A DNA stretch of 64,000 nt, taken from JBBIMS01 sp964531645 (GTDB lineage Bacteria > Acidobacteriota > Aminicenantia > JBFLYD01 > JBBIMS01). Positions within the stretch are counted from its first letter, which is position 1. The number at the start of each line of letters is the position of its first letter. The stretch lies in assembly GCA_964531645.1 (NCBI GenBank), contig CAZHEF010000010.1, forward strand, positions 1 to 64,000, read 5' to 3'. Of the stretch, positions 26,564 to 35,046 are shown piece by piece. The notes below the pieces were generated by a model. The model was not told the DNA's origin and did no database searches. It saw only the letters and a list, made by a program, of their open reading frames with translations. The translations under genes and the position numbers were made by a program.

Positions 26564-26728
26564 ATGAGCAAAAATGATAAAATAAATCTCCCAGAATTAA
26601 TTTATTGTGATACTTGTAAGAAAGAGAAGAAATGGATTAGGTATGAAAGAATTGTTGAGGAAGGGCCTCTTCAAAAACACGAGGTTTTCGTTCTTTCTTG
26701 CGGACATAGAGTATTAATACAGAAATAA
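26564..26728 (+). CDS. Small zinc-ribbon-like hypothetical protein
   Basis: A 54 aa reading frame starting MSKNDKINLPELIYCDTCKK and ending SCGHRVLIQK. CDTC plus CGH could form a small metal site. A GAAAGG site lies 8 nt before the ATG. It is 22 bp after the DUF2283 frame and 14 bp before another small gene, in the same direction. No family is recognised. Confidence 0.5.
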   Translation: MSKNDKINLPELIYCDTCKKEKKWIRYERIVEEGPLQKHEVFVLSCGHRVLIQK

Positions 26729-26742
26729 TCGAGGAAATTAAA

Positions 26743-26982
26743 ATGAATGTGTTTTTGGATGGTAAAGTTAAACATCCTGGTTTTAAAAGCCCTATTTATG
26801 AGGACAAGCAAAGAGATAAAATAAGTAAGAAAGGTAGACCTGCGAAGGAAATTCTATCAATAGATAGACTCAACAATAGAAAAATTCATAAAGTTTGGGA
26901 AGAAGATGAAAATGGTAATTGGATTTTAGTTCATGATGAAGATATCCCCTTGAACTTAGAAAAGATCAAGTTAGAGGATTAA
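26743..26982 (+). CDS. Hypothetical protein (79 aa)
   Basis: A charged soluble protein beginning MNVFLDGKVKHPGFKSPIY, with KKGRPAKEILSIDRL in the middle and VWEEDENGNWILVHDEDIPL near the end. GAGGAAATTAAA before the ATG is a fair ribosome-binding site. It seems to form a unit with the preceding zinc-ribbon-like gene. Function unknown. Confidence 0.5.
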   Translation: MNVFLDGKVKHPGFKSPIYEDKQRDKISKKGRPAKEILSIDRLNNRKIHKVWEEDENGNWILVHDEDIPLNLEKIKLED

Positions 26983-27038
26983 AACTAAGACAAACTCAAA
27001 GTGCAAGCGAATTTAGAGTGAAGCTTTTTACAAATTCT

Positions 27039-27114
27039 TGGTGGAGCTGAGGGGATTTGAACCCCCGACCTCATGACTGCCAGTCATGCGCGCTCCCAGC
27101 TGCGCCACAGCCCC
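27039..27114 (-). tRNA. tRNA-Ala (anticodon GGC)
   Basis: The minus strand folds as a full cloverleaf of 76 nt starting GGGGCTG and ending CAGCTCC-A-CCA, with CCA encoded. The anticodon stem-loop is CATGA-CTGGCAG-TCATG, giving GGC. The acceptor stem has a G-U pair at the third position, the identity element for alanine. The T-arm contains GGTTCAAATCC. Confidence 0.95.
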
Positions 27115-27126
27115 AATTAATTATTA

Positions 27127-27155
27127 AGAATATCAGATATAAAGAAATCAGTCAA
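27127..27155 (-). promoter_or_regulatory. Promoter of tRNA-Ala
   Basis: On the minus strand TTGACT (27150-27155), a 17 bp spacer and TATTCT (27127-27132) lie about 12 bp before the mature tRNA 5' end, in the right place and orientation. Confidence 0.65.
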
Positions 27156-27159
27156 CGGA

Positions 27160-27200
27160 TAAAAAACTGCAAGCTACAGGCTTCAAGCCACAAGTTGAAA
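27160..27200. repeat. AGC-rich dispersed repeat
   Basis: Contains CTGCAAGCTACAGGCTTC and AAGCCACAAG words, like those at 5770-5810, 36680-36725, 38394-38425 and 49980-50016. The rest of the tRNA-glnA spacer (27201-27397) holds no gene I can support, and ends in a CTCGTCTTTCTCGCTTGTC run. Confidence 0.55.
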
Positions 27201-27397
27201 ATGATTGACAGAAAAGGGAGTTGCAAAAAGCATAATGGATATGACTCTAACTGCCAAATTATAATTCTTTCTCTAAATAGAGCTTATGCTGTGTGTTCTC
27301 GTCAGAATTTTCTTATTCTATTCTCTTAGATTTAGTAAACTCACGAACTCATAAACCTTTTAATTTTTCTCGTCTTTCTCGCTTGTCTCGCACCTTT

Positions 27398-28753
27398 TCA
27401 GAGGACAGGAAAATACTCTTCTATTTCGTATGGACTTACTTCTTTATCATATTTTTTCCCCACGGCTTTCTCATATTTTTCCCATTCAATTTCCTTGTTT
27501 TGAATAATTTTTGTAAAAAGATGTTCTCCGAGCAAATCTTTGACAAGATTACTTTTTTTGAAAAGTTCAAGAGCTTCCTTTAAATTACTTGAGAGAACCT
27601 GAATTTTTGCCTCTCTCATTTCCTCTTCGTCCATATGATAAATATCCCTTTCCTGTGGAGGTATTAGCTCAAATTTTTCCTCTATCCCTCTAACTCCAGC
27701 AGAAATTATTGCTGAGAGAGAAAGATAGATGTTGCATGATGGATCAGGACTTCTTAATTCAATCCTTGTTGCATCCTCTTTTCCGGGTCTATATTCAGGA
27801 ACTCTTATGTAAGCAGATCTGTTTTTTATTCCCCATGCCATATAAACAGGAGCTTCATAACCAGGAACGAGCCTTTTGTAAGAATTGACCCACTGATTGA
27901 GAAGAATCTGAATTTCTTTCCCATAATGTATCAGCCCCATCAGGAATTTCTTAGCATAATTGGAAAGCCCACTATTTTCAAAGAATAGGTTTTTCCCATC
28001 CTTCCAGAGGGAGAGATGGAGATGGAGACCATTTCCAGGAAGTGATGTAATGGGCTTTGGCATGAAGGAGACATAAAGTCCCAATCTCTGGGAAGTTCTT
28101 TTCAGAACATATTTAGTAATCATAAGGGAGTCTGCAATGGTGAGAGCGTCTAAAAACTTCATATCTAATTCATGTTGACTTGCACCAACCTCATGATGGT
28201 CGCACTCTATTTCAATTCCCATGTCTTTGAGAAATATTTGAGCGACTTTACGAAGCTCCCCCCACTTTCCGCCGTGAAAATAACTGCCTCTGTCAAGGAG
28301 TTTGGGAGAAATATCATTTTCAAAAATGAAGAATTCCAGTTCAGGTCCTACAAAGAGCTTGCCATAATTCTTAAATTTTTTGAGAGTCTTTTTTAATAAA
28401 TATCTTGAATCTCCTGGAAAGTGTTCTCCTTTTGAGTCATAAATGTCTCCGAAGACTATTGCTTCTTTCCACTGAACACCAGCCAAATCGTATATCCAGG
28501 GAATGACTCGAAATGTTTCTGGTTCAGGAACAATATTCAGGTCAGATTCATAAATCCTTGCAAATCCTTCAACAGAACTTCCGTCAAATCCTTTCCCTTC
28601 TTCAAAAGCAGACTCTAATTCTTCAGATGGTATTGTAAAGCTCATTATTCTTCCAAGGACATCGGGAAAAAGGAGTCTAACAAATTTCACCATTTTCTCA
28701 GCTTTCAGAAATTCAAGGACTTCCTTTTCGTCTTTAAAACCAAAATTTTTCAT
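27398..28753 (-). CDS. glnA: Glutamine synthetase, type I
   Basis: Makes glutamine from glutamate, ammonia and ATP. The 451 aa length fits GSI-alpha. Motifs seen are FDGSSVEGFARI (substrate loop near 56-67), VGPELEFFIFE (metal ligands), HHEVGASQHELDMK, and NGLHLHLSLW with NRSAYIRVPEY. The tyrosine region of adenylylated GSI-beta enzymes (NLYDLPPEE-like) is not present, so feedback rather than adenylylation control is likely. It has its own promoter and faces away from the permease gene. Confidence 0.96.
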   Translation of the reverse strand: MKNFGFKDEKEVLEFLKAEKMVKFVRLLFPDVLGRIMSFTIPSEELESAFEEGKGFDGSSVEGFARIYESDLNIVPEPETFRVIPWIYDLAGVQWKEAIVFGDIYDSKGEHFPGDSRYLLKKTLKKFKNYGKLFVGPELEFFIFENDISPKLLDRGSYFHGGKWGELRKVAQIFLKDMGIEIECDHHEVGASQHELDMKFLDALTIADSLMITKYVLKRTSQRLGLYVSFMPKPITSLPGNGLHLHLSLWKDGKNLFFENSGLSNYAKKFLMGLIHYGKEIQILLNQWVNSYKRLVPGYEAPVYMAWGIKNRSAYIRVPEYRPGKEDATRIELRSPDPSCNIYLSLSAIISAGVRGIEEKFELIPPQERDIYHMDEEEMREAKIQVLSSNLKEALELFKKSNLVKDLLGEHLFTKIIQNKEIEWEKYEKAVGKKYDKEVSPYEIEEYFPVL

Positions 28754-28797
28754 TTTCCCTCCTATTTTTTAAGAGTCCTTCCATATTAAAAAGAAAT

Positions 28798-28826
28798 ATT
28801 TTATAAAAGATTTGAAAAAATGACAA
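28798..28826 (-). promoter_or_regulatory. glnA promoter
   Basis: Minus strand TTGTCA (28821-28826), 17 bp spacer, TAAAAT (28798-28803). About 35 bp of leader follows, with an AGGAGG site before the glnA ATG. Confidence 0.6.
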
Positions 28827-28869
28827 GCTCGGTAGAAAATTTCTGGATATAATTTTTATGACCAATATT

Positions 28870-28898
28870 TTGAATTTTATTAGAAATAGGTGTAAAAA
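28870..28898 (+). promoter_or_regulatory. Possible promoter of the amino-acid permease gene
   Basis: TTGAAT (28870-28875), 17 bp, TAAAAA (28893-28898), about 25 bp before ATG 28924. The match is modest, and the region is very AT-rich. Confidence 0.3.
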
Positions 28899-28923
28899 TT
28901 AATTTTTAAATAGCAGTGGAACA

Positions 28924-30309
28924 ATGAAAACCGAAGGAAAATTGATACCAACTCTCAATCTTTTAGATGCAACACTTCTTGTTGTAGGAGCTGTTTTGGG
29001 TTCGGGAATATTCCTAACAACAGGAGATATTGCCCTTTCTCTTCCATCTCCAGGATGGATTTTAACTGCATGGATTTTTGGTGGTCTCATAATTCTCGCA
29101 GGAGCGCTCACTTTTGGTGAGTTAGGAGCTTCTCTTCCCCTTGCTGGCGGTCAATACATTTACCTGAGAGAAGCTTATGGTAAACTTGTGGGATTTCTTT
29201 ACGGATGGACATTTTTTCTCATAATTCAGTGCGGAGGAGTTGCTGCAATTTCAGCTGGCTTCTCTGAATATCTTGGTTATTTTTTCCCTTCTCTATCTCC
29301 TCGGGAAACTATTTTAAAATTTAAAATTTTTGCAATTGAATACACACTTTTTAGTGGTCAAATTGTGGCGGTTCTTGCGATTACAATACTTACCTTTCTC
29401 AATTATTTTGGATTAAAGATTGGTAGTAAAGTTCAAAATTTCTTCACTCTATCGAAGCTGATCGGCATATTCGCCTTTGCTTTTGCAGGTTTTTTATTTG
29501 GAAAAGGGAAGGGTTTAAACTTTGAAGGATTTTTTTCAACAACTAATTTTAAAACAGGTTTATTTACCGCATTTGGGATTGCTTTATTTTCAATATACTG
29601 GACTTATGACGGATGGTATTCTGTGAATTGCACTGCCAGCGAAATAAAAAATGCAAGAAAAAATCTCTCTCTTGCTTTATCCATTGGAATTGCTATTTTG
29701 ATAATTGCCTATTCAACAATGAATTTTTTGTACCTTTTTTCAATGTCTACTAATGAAATCGCTGGAGTGAGAAGGATTGCAGAGGCATCAGCGTATAATC
29801 TTTTCGGGAGTAAAGGAGCTACTATAGTTTCTGCAATAATAACCATTTCTATTTTTGGATGTTTAAGTGCCACTGTGATTTACGGTCCACGAGTCTTTTA
29901 TGCAATGGCTAAGGATGGTTTTTTCTTCAGGAGCCTTTCCCGAATACATTCCAAGTATAATTCTCCTTCCAATGCAGTTATTGCACAGGGAATATGGTCT
30001 TCAATACTTGCTCTTTCAGGAAAGTTTCATGCTCTTTACGAATATGTTGTTTTTGCCCTTATTTTTTTCTTCATTCTTACAGGGCTTTCAGTGTTTATTT
30101 TGAGGAGGAGATATCCAGAGTGGGATAGACCGTACAGGGTCTGGAGTTATCCTTTTGTTCCACTTATATTTATTATTGTCAATTGCTGGCTTTTTTTAAT
30201 TTCCATCCATAATAGGCTTGTCCAATTTATCCCGGGAATAATTATTATTTCTTCAGGAATTCCAGTGTATTTTCTTGTAAAGAAAGTAAAAAAGGATTTT
30301 TTGGTGTAA
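28924..30309 (+). CDS. APC-superfamily amino-acid permease (LAT-like)
   Basis: A 461 aa protein with about 12 membrane helices. The first helix has the APC signature VVGAVLGSGIFLTTGDIA, and ASLPLAGGQYIYLREAYG follows in helices 2-3. The family contains amino-acid antiporters and uniporters. The sequence looks closest to the LAT/heterodimeric-type bacterial homologues (for example SteT-like exchangers), but the substrate cannot be read. Divergent from glnA, which may hint at nitrogen metabolism. Confidence 0.88.
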   Translation: MKTEGKLIPTLNLLDATLLVVGAVLGSGIFLTTGDIALSLPSPGWILTAWIFGGLIILAGALTFGELGASLPLAGGQYIYLREAYGKLVGFLYGWTFFLIIQCGGVAAISAGFSEYLGYFFPSLSPRETILKFKIFAIEYTLFSGQIVAVLAITILTFLNYFGLKIGSKVQNFFTLSKLIGIFAFAFAGFLFGKGKGLNFEGFFSTTNFKTGLFTAFGIALFSIYWTYDGWYSVNCTASEIKNARKNLSLALSIGIAILIIAYSTMNFLYLFSMSTNEIAGVRRIAEASAYNLFGSKGATIVSAIITISIFGCLSATVIYGPRVFYAMAKDGFFFRSLSRIHSKYNSPSNAVIAQGIWSSILALSGKFHALYEYVVFALIFFFILTGLSVFILRRRYPEWDRPYRVWSYPFVPLIFIIVNCWLFLISIHNRLVQFIPGIIIISSGIPVYFLVKKVKKDFLV

Positions 30310-30371
30310 ATAATTTCTACAAAATTGAAAAATTTTGAATGTTAGTAATCCCAAATTATAATTTAAATATT

Positions 30372-31184
30372 ATGGAAGAGAATGTGACTGGAAAATTAGA
30401 GAAACTCGAAAAAATCTTGAAAAATATGGAAAGTGTCATTATTGCATACTCTGGAGGCGTTGACTCTACCTTTCTTCTTGCGGTAGTAAGAAAAGTTCTC
30501 AGGAAGGAGAATTTGCTTGCTGTTACTGCCAGAACTGAGGTAGAGAGCAAAGAGGAGATTGATGAAGCAAAAAGGCTTTGTTCCTATCTTGATGTCAATC
30601 AGGAAATAATTAGCTATTCTTTGCTGGAAAATAGCGATTTTTCTTCAAACCCAATTAACAGATGTTACTTTTGTAAAAAAATTCTTATTAAAAAGTTAAA
30701 GAGAATGGCTGAGGAAAGAGGCTTTGAATGTATTTTGGACGGATCACATCTTGAAGATGATGAAGATATAAGATACGGGAAGAACGCCCTTGTTGAGGAG
30801 GGTATAAGGAGTCCTCTTAGAGAAGCAGGGTTTAGAAAGGAAGAGATAAGAATTGCGTCAAGGGAAATGGGACTTCCGACCTGGAATAAGCCGTCAAGTC
30901 CGTGCCTATCCTCGAGAATTCCTATTGGAACTCCAATAACTCCTCAAGCTCTTGAGAGGATTGAAAGGGGAGAGAGAGTATTGAAAGAAGCTGGATTCCT
31001 TATTGTAAGATTGAGAGACCATTTCCCCATTGCAAGGATTGAAGTTGAAAAGGATGAGATCGGGAAATTCTTGGAGGATGGAGTTAGAGAAAGAGTTATA
31101 AAGGGATTGAGAGAAATAGGATATAAATTTGTTACAGTTGATCTTGAAGGTTATAGACCTGGTTCCTTTCATAAAAGTCAGTGA
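30372..31184 (+). CDS. larE: LarE-type ATP-dependent sulfur transferase (PP-loop)
   Basis: PP-loop ATPase with AYSGGVDSTFLLAVV. In the LarE family this adenylates and sulfurates the carboxylates of the nicotinic-acid-derived nickel pincer cofactor. NRCYFCKK and SSPCLSSRIPIG supply three cysteines, at 98, 101 and 178 from this start. A three-cysteine set in some LarE proteins binds a [4Fe-4S] cluster that carries the sulfur. I use ATG 30372 (MEENVTGK); an earlier ATG at 30339 adds eleven unlikely residues. larB and larC are not nearby, so a different PP-loop role is possible. Confidence 0.75.
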   Translation: MEENVTGKLEKLEKILKNMESVIIAYSGGVDSTFLLAVVRKVLRKENLLAVTARTEVESKEEIDEAKRLCSYLDVNQEIISYSLLENSDFSSNPINRCYFCKKILIKKLKRMAEERGFECILDGSHLEDDEDIRYGKNALVEEGIRSPLREAGFRKEEIRIASREMGLPTWNKPSSPCLSSRIPIGTPITPQALERIERGERVLKEAGFLIVRLRDHFPIARIEVEKDEIGKFLEDGVRERVIKGLREIGYKFVTVDLEGYRPGSFHKSQ

Positions 31185-31264
31185 GTTTTTGTTTTAAACT
31201 CCTTTAGAAAAGGGTTTTCTTGACAAATCTGCATTATATTTATAAAATTAACCGAAATATTATT

Positions 31265-32068
31265 ATGGATAAGAAGAAAATTTCCATTATTAGAGAAAAT
31301 ATAGAAAAGATAGTCGCAAATAATTATAAAGAAGATGATGTTAAGGAACTTGTCTCAAATTTTTACTATATTTTGGTTTCAATTGTCAGGAAAGTAAGAA
31401 CAAGAGCAATTGAGAAAGGAGGGTATGGAAAGGAAGATGTTGTAAATATAGCACTTTCAGTCTTTTTGAGAATGACAAANNNNNNNNNNNNNNNNNNNNN
31501 NNNNNNNNNNNNNNNNNNNNNNNNNNNNNNNNNNNNNNNNNNNNNNNNNNNNNNNNNNNNNNNNNNNNNNNNNNNNNNNGGAAGAATTTTCACGCTTTCT
31601 CTATGCAACGCTTTATCGAAGAGTTAAAGAGGCAATAGCAAAACTACTTAATGAGTTATATCCTGTTCAAACAAAAATAAGAATTTCTTTTTTTCCATGT
31701 TTTAAAAAACAATAAAGAGTTAAAGTTTGAAAAAAGAGGAGGAGATTATATTGTATGGCTTAAGGATTCAGTTCTGGAGTCCTTTAATCCTTTGAGCTAT
31801 GGGACTATTTCATCAGAAAGTATTTCTAATATGTTGTGGAATAAAAAAACCGTCTGCTTTTCTTCTTGATTTGTTGAAAGTTTTAAAATCAAAAAATATT
31901 AATAATCCTGTCTTTTTAAGAGATGTTATTGATGCTTATGTTACTTTAAATCTGCCAGGAAAGTATGAGGAAGTTGTTAAAGATAGGTTTGATTTTGTAG
32001 AAAGAAAAGGTACAGAAGAGCTTATAGAGGAGCTTCTTAAAAAAGTTGAAGAAGAGAACATCAAATGA
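31265..32068 (+). pseudogene. Unknown accessory protein, interrupted by gap and frameshifts
   Basis: The reading frame opens at ATG 31265 (MDKKKISIIRENIEKIVANN) and enters a 100-N gap at 31480. After the gap a frame gives EEFSRFLYATLYRRVKEAI. It shifts at a T7 run near 31686-31692 to NNKELKFEKRGGDYIVWLKD, and at an A7 run near 31843-31849 to KKPSAFLLDLLKVL, ending at 32068. The segment EDVVNIALSVFLRMT before the gap is faintly like sigma-70 region 2, which is a guess only. Gap length is unknown. Confidence 0.5.
31480..31579. other. Assembly gap (100 N)
   Basis: Exactly 100 Ns, a conventional placeholder, so the real distance is unknown. It lies inside the decayed accessory gene. Confidence 0.99.
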
Positions 32069-32515
32069 TCAATTTATATATGAAGATAAGGAAAATCTTC
32101 GAGTCTCAAAAAGAGGCTTTTTTGAAGGCGGTAAATGATATAATTTATGACTGGCTTCATGTTGAAAAGGAAGGTTCCTTTTTTGATTATCTCACCTTTT
32201 ATACAAATGAAATTGATTTGAATTTATATCGAAAGGACAAGCGAAAAATTCTTGAATATCTGGTTAGGAGATCAAGAAAGTTAGTGAGAGAAATGATTTT
32301 GGCGTTTTTTAACGGTTATTGAAAATAAAAAAACCGGAGAATTAAAATTTTTCTGCAAATTAAGGCTTTTTATTCCTATATATGATAGAGATTGTTTTTG
32401 CCCTTCTTTGGATAGGAGGAAGAGAAAAAGGAGGGGCAATTTCCTTAACACTTTTTTCCAAAAAGTAGCAGAAATTTCTTTAGAAACAAAGTGGCTTAAA
32501 GAAAAAGCAAATTAA
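32065..32515 (+). pseudogene. Unknown accessory protein, probable frameshift near its end
   Basis: ATG 32065 overlaps the previous frame by 4 bp and gives 85 aa (MINLYMKIRKIFESQKEAFL to AFFNGY). At a T6 run near 32306 a second frame opens and continues without stops to 32515: VIENKKTGELKFFCKLRL, DCFCPSLDRRKRKRRG. The join would give about 150 aa. No family is recognised. It could be a real short gene followed by noncoding DNA. Confidence 0.4.
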
Positions 32516-32654
32516 AAAGCTCAGAATAAAAAATGCAAAATCAATTAAATGCAAAAGAAACAAGACAGATAAACTTTTTTAGAAAGCTATGATTGCAGAG
32601 TGCTGATTAAAAATTTACTGGACCGAAGGTTGATAATTCATTTAATTATTTTTC

Positions 32655-32689
32655 TTGACATTAAATTTTTCTTGTGGTAAATCTATAAT
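32655..32689 (+). promoter_or_regulatory. Promoter region of Rrf2-pst operon
   Basis: A perfect TTGACA (32655-32660) is followed after 17 bp by TAAATC (32678-32683), with a better TATAAT slightly further on (32684-32689, 23 bp spacing). An Rrf2 operator in this area is likely by analogy but no clear palindrome is seen. The rest of 32516-32654 shows no gene. Confidence 0.45.
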
Positions 32690-32710
32690 CTTGATAGGAA
32701 AAGTAGAGAA

Positions 32711-33136
32711 ATGAAAATCTCAAGAAAGGGTGAATATGCTTTGAAGGCGATGATATACTTATCATTGAATTATGGAAGGGGGGCAGTACAGATACAGGAG
32801 ATATCTGAGAATGAGAAGATTCCAAAAAAATTTCTTGAACAGATTCTTCTTTCTCTTAGGAAGGCAGGACTTCTTCAGAGTAAACAAGGTATGGGTGGCG
32901 GTTATTCTCTGAGTAAGTCACCCCGGGAGATATCCCTTGCTCAGGTTATAAGAATCATAGATGGTCCTCTTGCTCCTTTAGGCTGTGTAAGTAAGTGGGC
33001 TCATGTAAAATGCCCCCTTGAGAAAAAATGCAAACTTCAGAAGGTTATGCTGGAAGTCAGAAATGTTATTGCAAAGATTCTTGAAAATATTAATTTTGAA
33101 GATATGTGCGAAAGAACAATGGAGGTGCATAAATGA
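32711..33136 (+). CDS. Rrf2-family transcriptional regulator
   Basis: A 141 aa protein with the Rrf2 winged helix: KISRKGEYALKAMIYLS at the start, then LSLRKAGLLQSKQGMGGGYS. Cys92, Cys101 and Cys107 occupy the place of the three Fe-S-ligating cysteines of IscR-type members, so an iron-sulfur sensor of redox, iron or NO is plausible. It overlaps the phosphate-binding-protein gene by 4 bp, making it the first gene of a pst operon. That is unusual, since pst is normally run by PhoB/PhoU. Confidence 0.9.
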   Translation: MKISRKGEYALKAMIYLSLNYGRGAVQIQEISENEKIPKKFLEQILLSLRKAGLLQSKQGMGGGYSLSKSPREISLAQVIRIIDGPLAPLGCVSKWAHVKCPLEKKCKLQKVMLEVRNVIAKILENINFEDMCERTMEVHK

Positions 33137-34128
33137 AATTAGATTTTTTAATTTTTAAAAACTCTACTAAATTGATAGAGTCTGTAGGCTTATGGAGAAT
33201 TATTATTTTTGCTTCATTTTCATGGGTTTTTCTCTGGAATACATATTTTTTATTTCCGCAAGAGAAAGAAATTTCTGGAACAATCTCCATATCTGGGGCG
33301 TGGGCAATATATCCCACAGCTGTAGCATGGTCAGAAAGGTTCCAACAAATTCATCCCCATGTAAAAATAAATATTTCTGCAGGAGGAGCAGGGAAAGGAG
33401 TTGCTGATGTTTTGGCTGGGTTTGTAGATATTGGAATGGTTTCAAGGGAGCCAGATAAATCAGAGATAGAGAAAGAAATCTTTCCCATATATATTCTTCA
33501 TGATGCAGTATTTCCGATTGTAAGCAAAAAAAACCCCTATCTTCAGGATTTGATGAAAAAGGGAATGAAACGAGAAATATGGATAGAGATTTATATAAAT
33601 GGAAAGGTTAAGAACTGGAATCAGATTTTAGGAGTAGGTTCAATCAAGCCTGTTCACATTTACACTCGATCAGATTCCTGCGGTGCAGGGGAGAGCTGGG
33701 CTAAATATTTAGGGAAGAGGCAGGAGGATTTAAAAGGGATTGGGATTTATGGAGACCCTGGAATTATTGAGGCTGTAAGAAGAGACCCTCTTTCCATAGG
33801 ATATTCCAATTTCAGTTATGTCTTTGAAAGGGACGGTGCAGTTTTAAATGGTATAGAAATAGTTCCTATTGATGTGAACGGAGATGGTGTTGCAGATAAA
33901 GATGAGATAATTAAAAATAGAGAAGAAGCAGTAAGAGCAATAAATAAGAATAAATATCCTGTCAGAAGGAAAAATTATTTCTTTGTAAAGGGGAAGCCGA
34001 CCGGTCTTTTAAAAAAGTTCATTCTATTTGTCCTCTCTGAAGAAGGAACAAAAATTGTTGAAAGTGTTGGAACAAGCTTACCCCTCTCTGTGGAGGAGAG
34101 GAAGAGAGTTTTAAAATCGCTAGAGTAG
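33133..34128 (+). CDS. pstS: Phosphate-type ABC transporter substrate-binding protein
   Basis: A 331 aa PstS-like protein. One N-terminal hydrophobic anchor (about 22-40) is followed by the PBP-like fold with GTISISGAWAIYPTAVAW, GGAGKGVADVLAG and the YTRSDSCGAGESWAKYLG block. An EF-hand-like loop, DVNGDGVADKDE, lies near 250. There is no lipobox, so it may remain membrane-anchored. Genes for PstC, PstA and PstB follow with gaps of 1-2 bp. The typical phosphate-loop TGS motif is replaced by SGA, so another oxyanion cannot be ruled out. Confidence 0.82.
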   Translation: MKLDFLIFKNSTKLIESVGLWRIIIFASFSWVFLWNTYFLFPQEKEISGTISISGAWAIYPTAVAWSERFQQIHPHVKINISAGGAGKGVADVLAGFVDIGMVSREPDKSEIEKEIFPIYILHDAVFPIVSKKNPYLQDLMKKGMKREIWIEIYINGKVKNWNQILGVGSIKPVHIYTRSDSCGAGESWAKYLGKRQEDLKGIGIYGDPGIIEAVRRDPLSIGYSNFSYVFERDGAVLNGIEIVPIDVNGDGVADKDEIIKNREEAVRAINKNKYPVRRKNYFFVKGKPTGLLKKFILFVLSEEGTKIVESVGTSLPLSVEERKRVLKSLE

Positions 34129-34130
34129 AA

Positions 34131-35045
34131 ATGATTTCTCGAAGGTTAAAAGATTTAATCGCCGGCAAATTAATGTTTATAGTATCCTGCTCTATAATAT
34201 CTCTATTCTTTGTAATTGGATTAGGTCTATTTTTAAGGGCAAACCCAATTATTTGGCAAAAATCTCTTAAAGATTTGCTTTTTTCTTCTTTTTGGCATCC
34301 TGCAGAAGGAGAGTTTGGGCTTGGAGTTTTTATCATGGGAACAATCTGGGTTGTTTTTATAGCTCTTCTTCTGGCTGTTCCTTTGAGTATACTAACTTCA
34401 ATTTATATTTCTGAGTTTGCTCCAAAAAAGCTAAAGGAAATATCTAAACCATTAATAGATTTACTTGCAGGAATCTCTCCTGTTGTTTACGGAGTATGGG
34501 GAATACTTGTTGTTGTTCCAATTATCAGGGATTACATAATGCCTTTTTTCAGTGAGAAATTTTCTTTTTTCCCATTTCTTTCTGATAATTATACAGGTTT
34601 TAGCGCTCTTGCTGGCGGGATTGTTCTTGCAGTGATGATATTTCCAATAATTATTTCCATTGTTGAGGAGGTTATGAGCTCTGTTCCATTTGAGATGAGG
34701 GAAGCATCCCTTGCTCTTGGTGCGACAAAATGGGAGACAGTAAAATATGTTGTGATAAAGAAAGCATTCCCGGGAATCATTGCTGGAACGATTCTTGGTG
34801 TTTCAAGAGCTTTTGGAGAGACAATGGCTGTTTTGATGGTTTCAGGCTGTGCGCTCCACCAGAGTCCAAAATCTATTTTTGATCCCGCTTACCCCCTACC
34901 AGCTCTGATTGCAAATACTTATGGAGAAATGATGTCAATTCCTCTCTATGATTCCGCGATTCTGTTTGCTGCTTTTGTCCTGATGATTGTTACAACAGTA
35001 TTTAATGTAATAGGGTGGGGCATACTAATTAGATTAGAGAGGTAA
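34131..35045 (+). CDS. pstC: Phosphate ABC transporter permease PstC
   Basis: A 304 aa protein with six predicted helices. The EAA loop is EMREASLALGATKWETVKYV, and FGETMAVLMVSG follows as in PstC proteins. The GISPVVYGVWGILVVVP segment is also typical. It lies 2 bp after pstS and 1 bp before pstA, so the four transport genes form one transcription unit. Confidence 0.88.
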   Translation: MISRRLKDLIAGKLMFIVSCSIISLFFVIGLGLFLRANPIIWQKSLKDLLFSSFWHPAEGEFGLGVFIMGTIWVVFIALLLAVPLSILTSIYISEFAPKKLKEISKPLIDLLAGISPVVYGVWGILVVVPIIRDYIMPFFSEKFSFFPFLSDNYTGFSALAGGIVLAVMIFPIIISIVEEVMSSVPFEMREASLALGATKWETVKYVVIKKAFPGIIAGTILGVSRAFGETMAVLMVSGCALHQSPKSIFDPAYPLPALIANTYGEMMSIPLYDSAILFAAFVLMIVTTVFNVIGWGILIRLER

Positions 35046-35046
35046 A

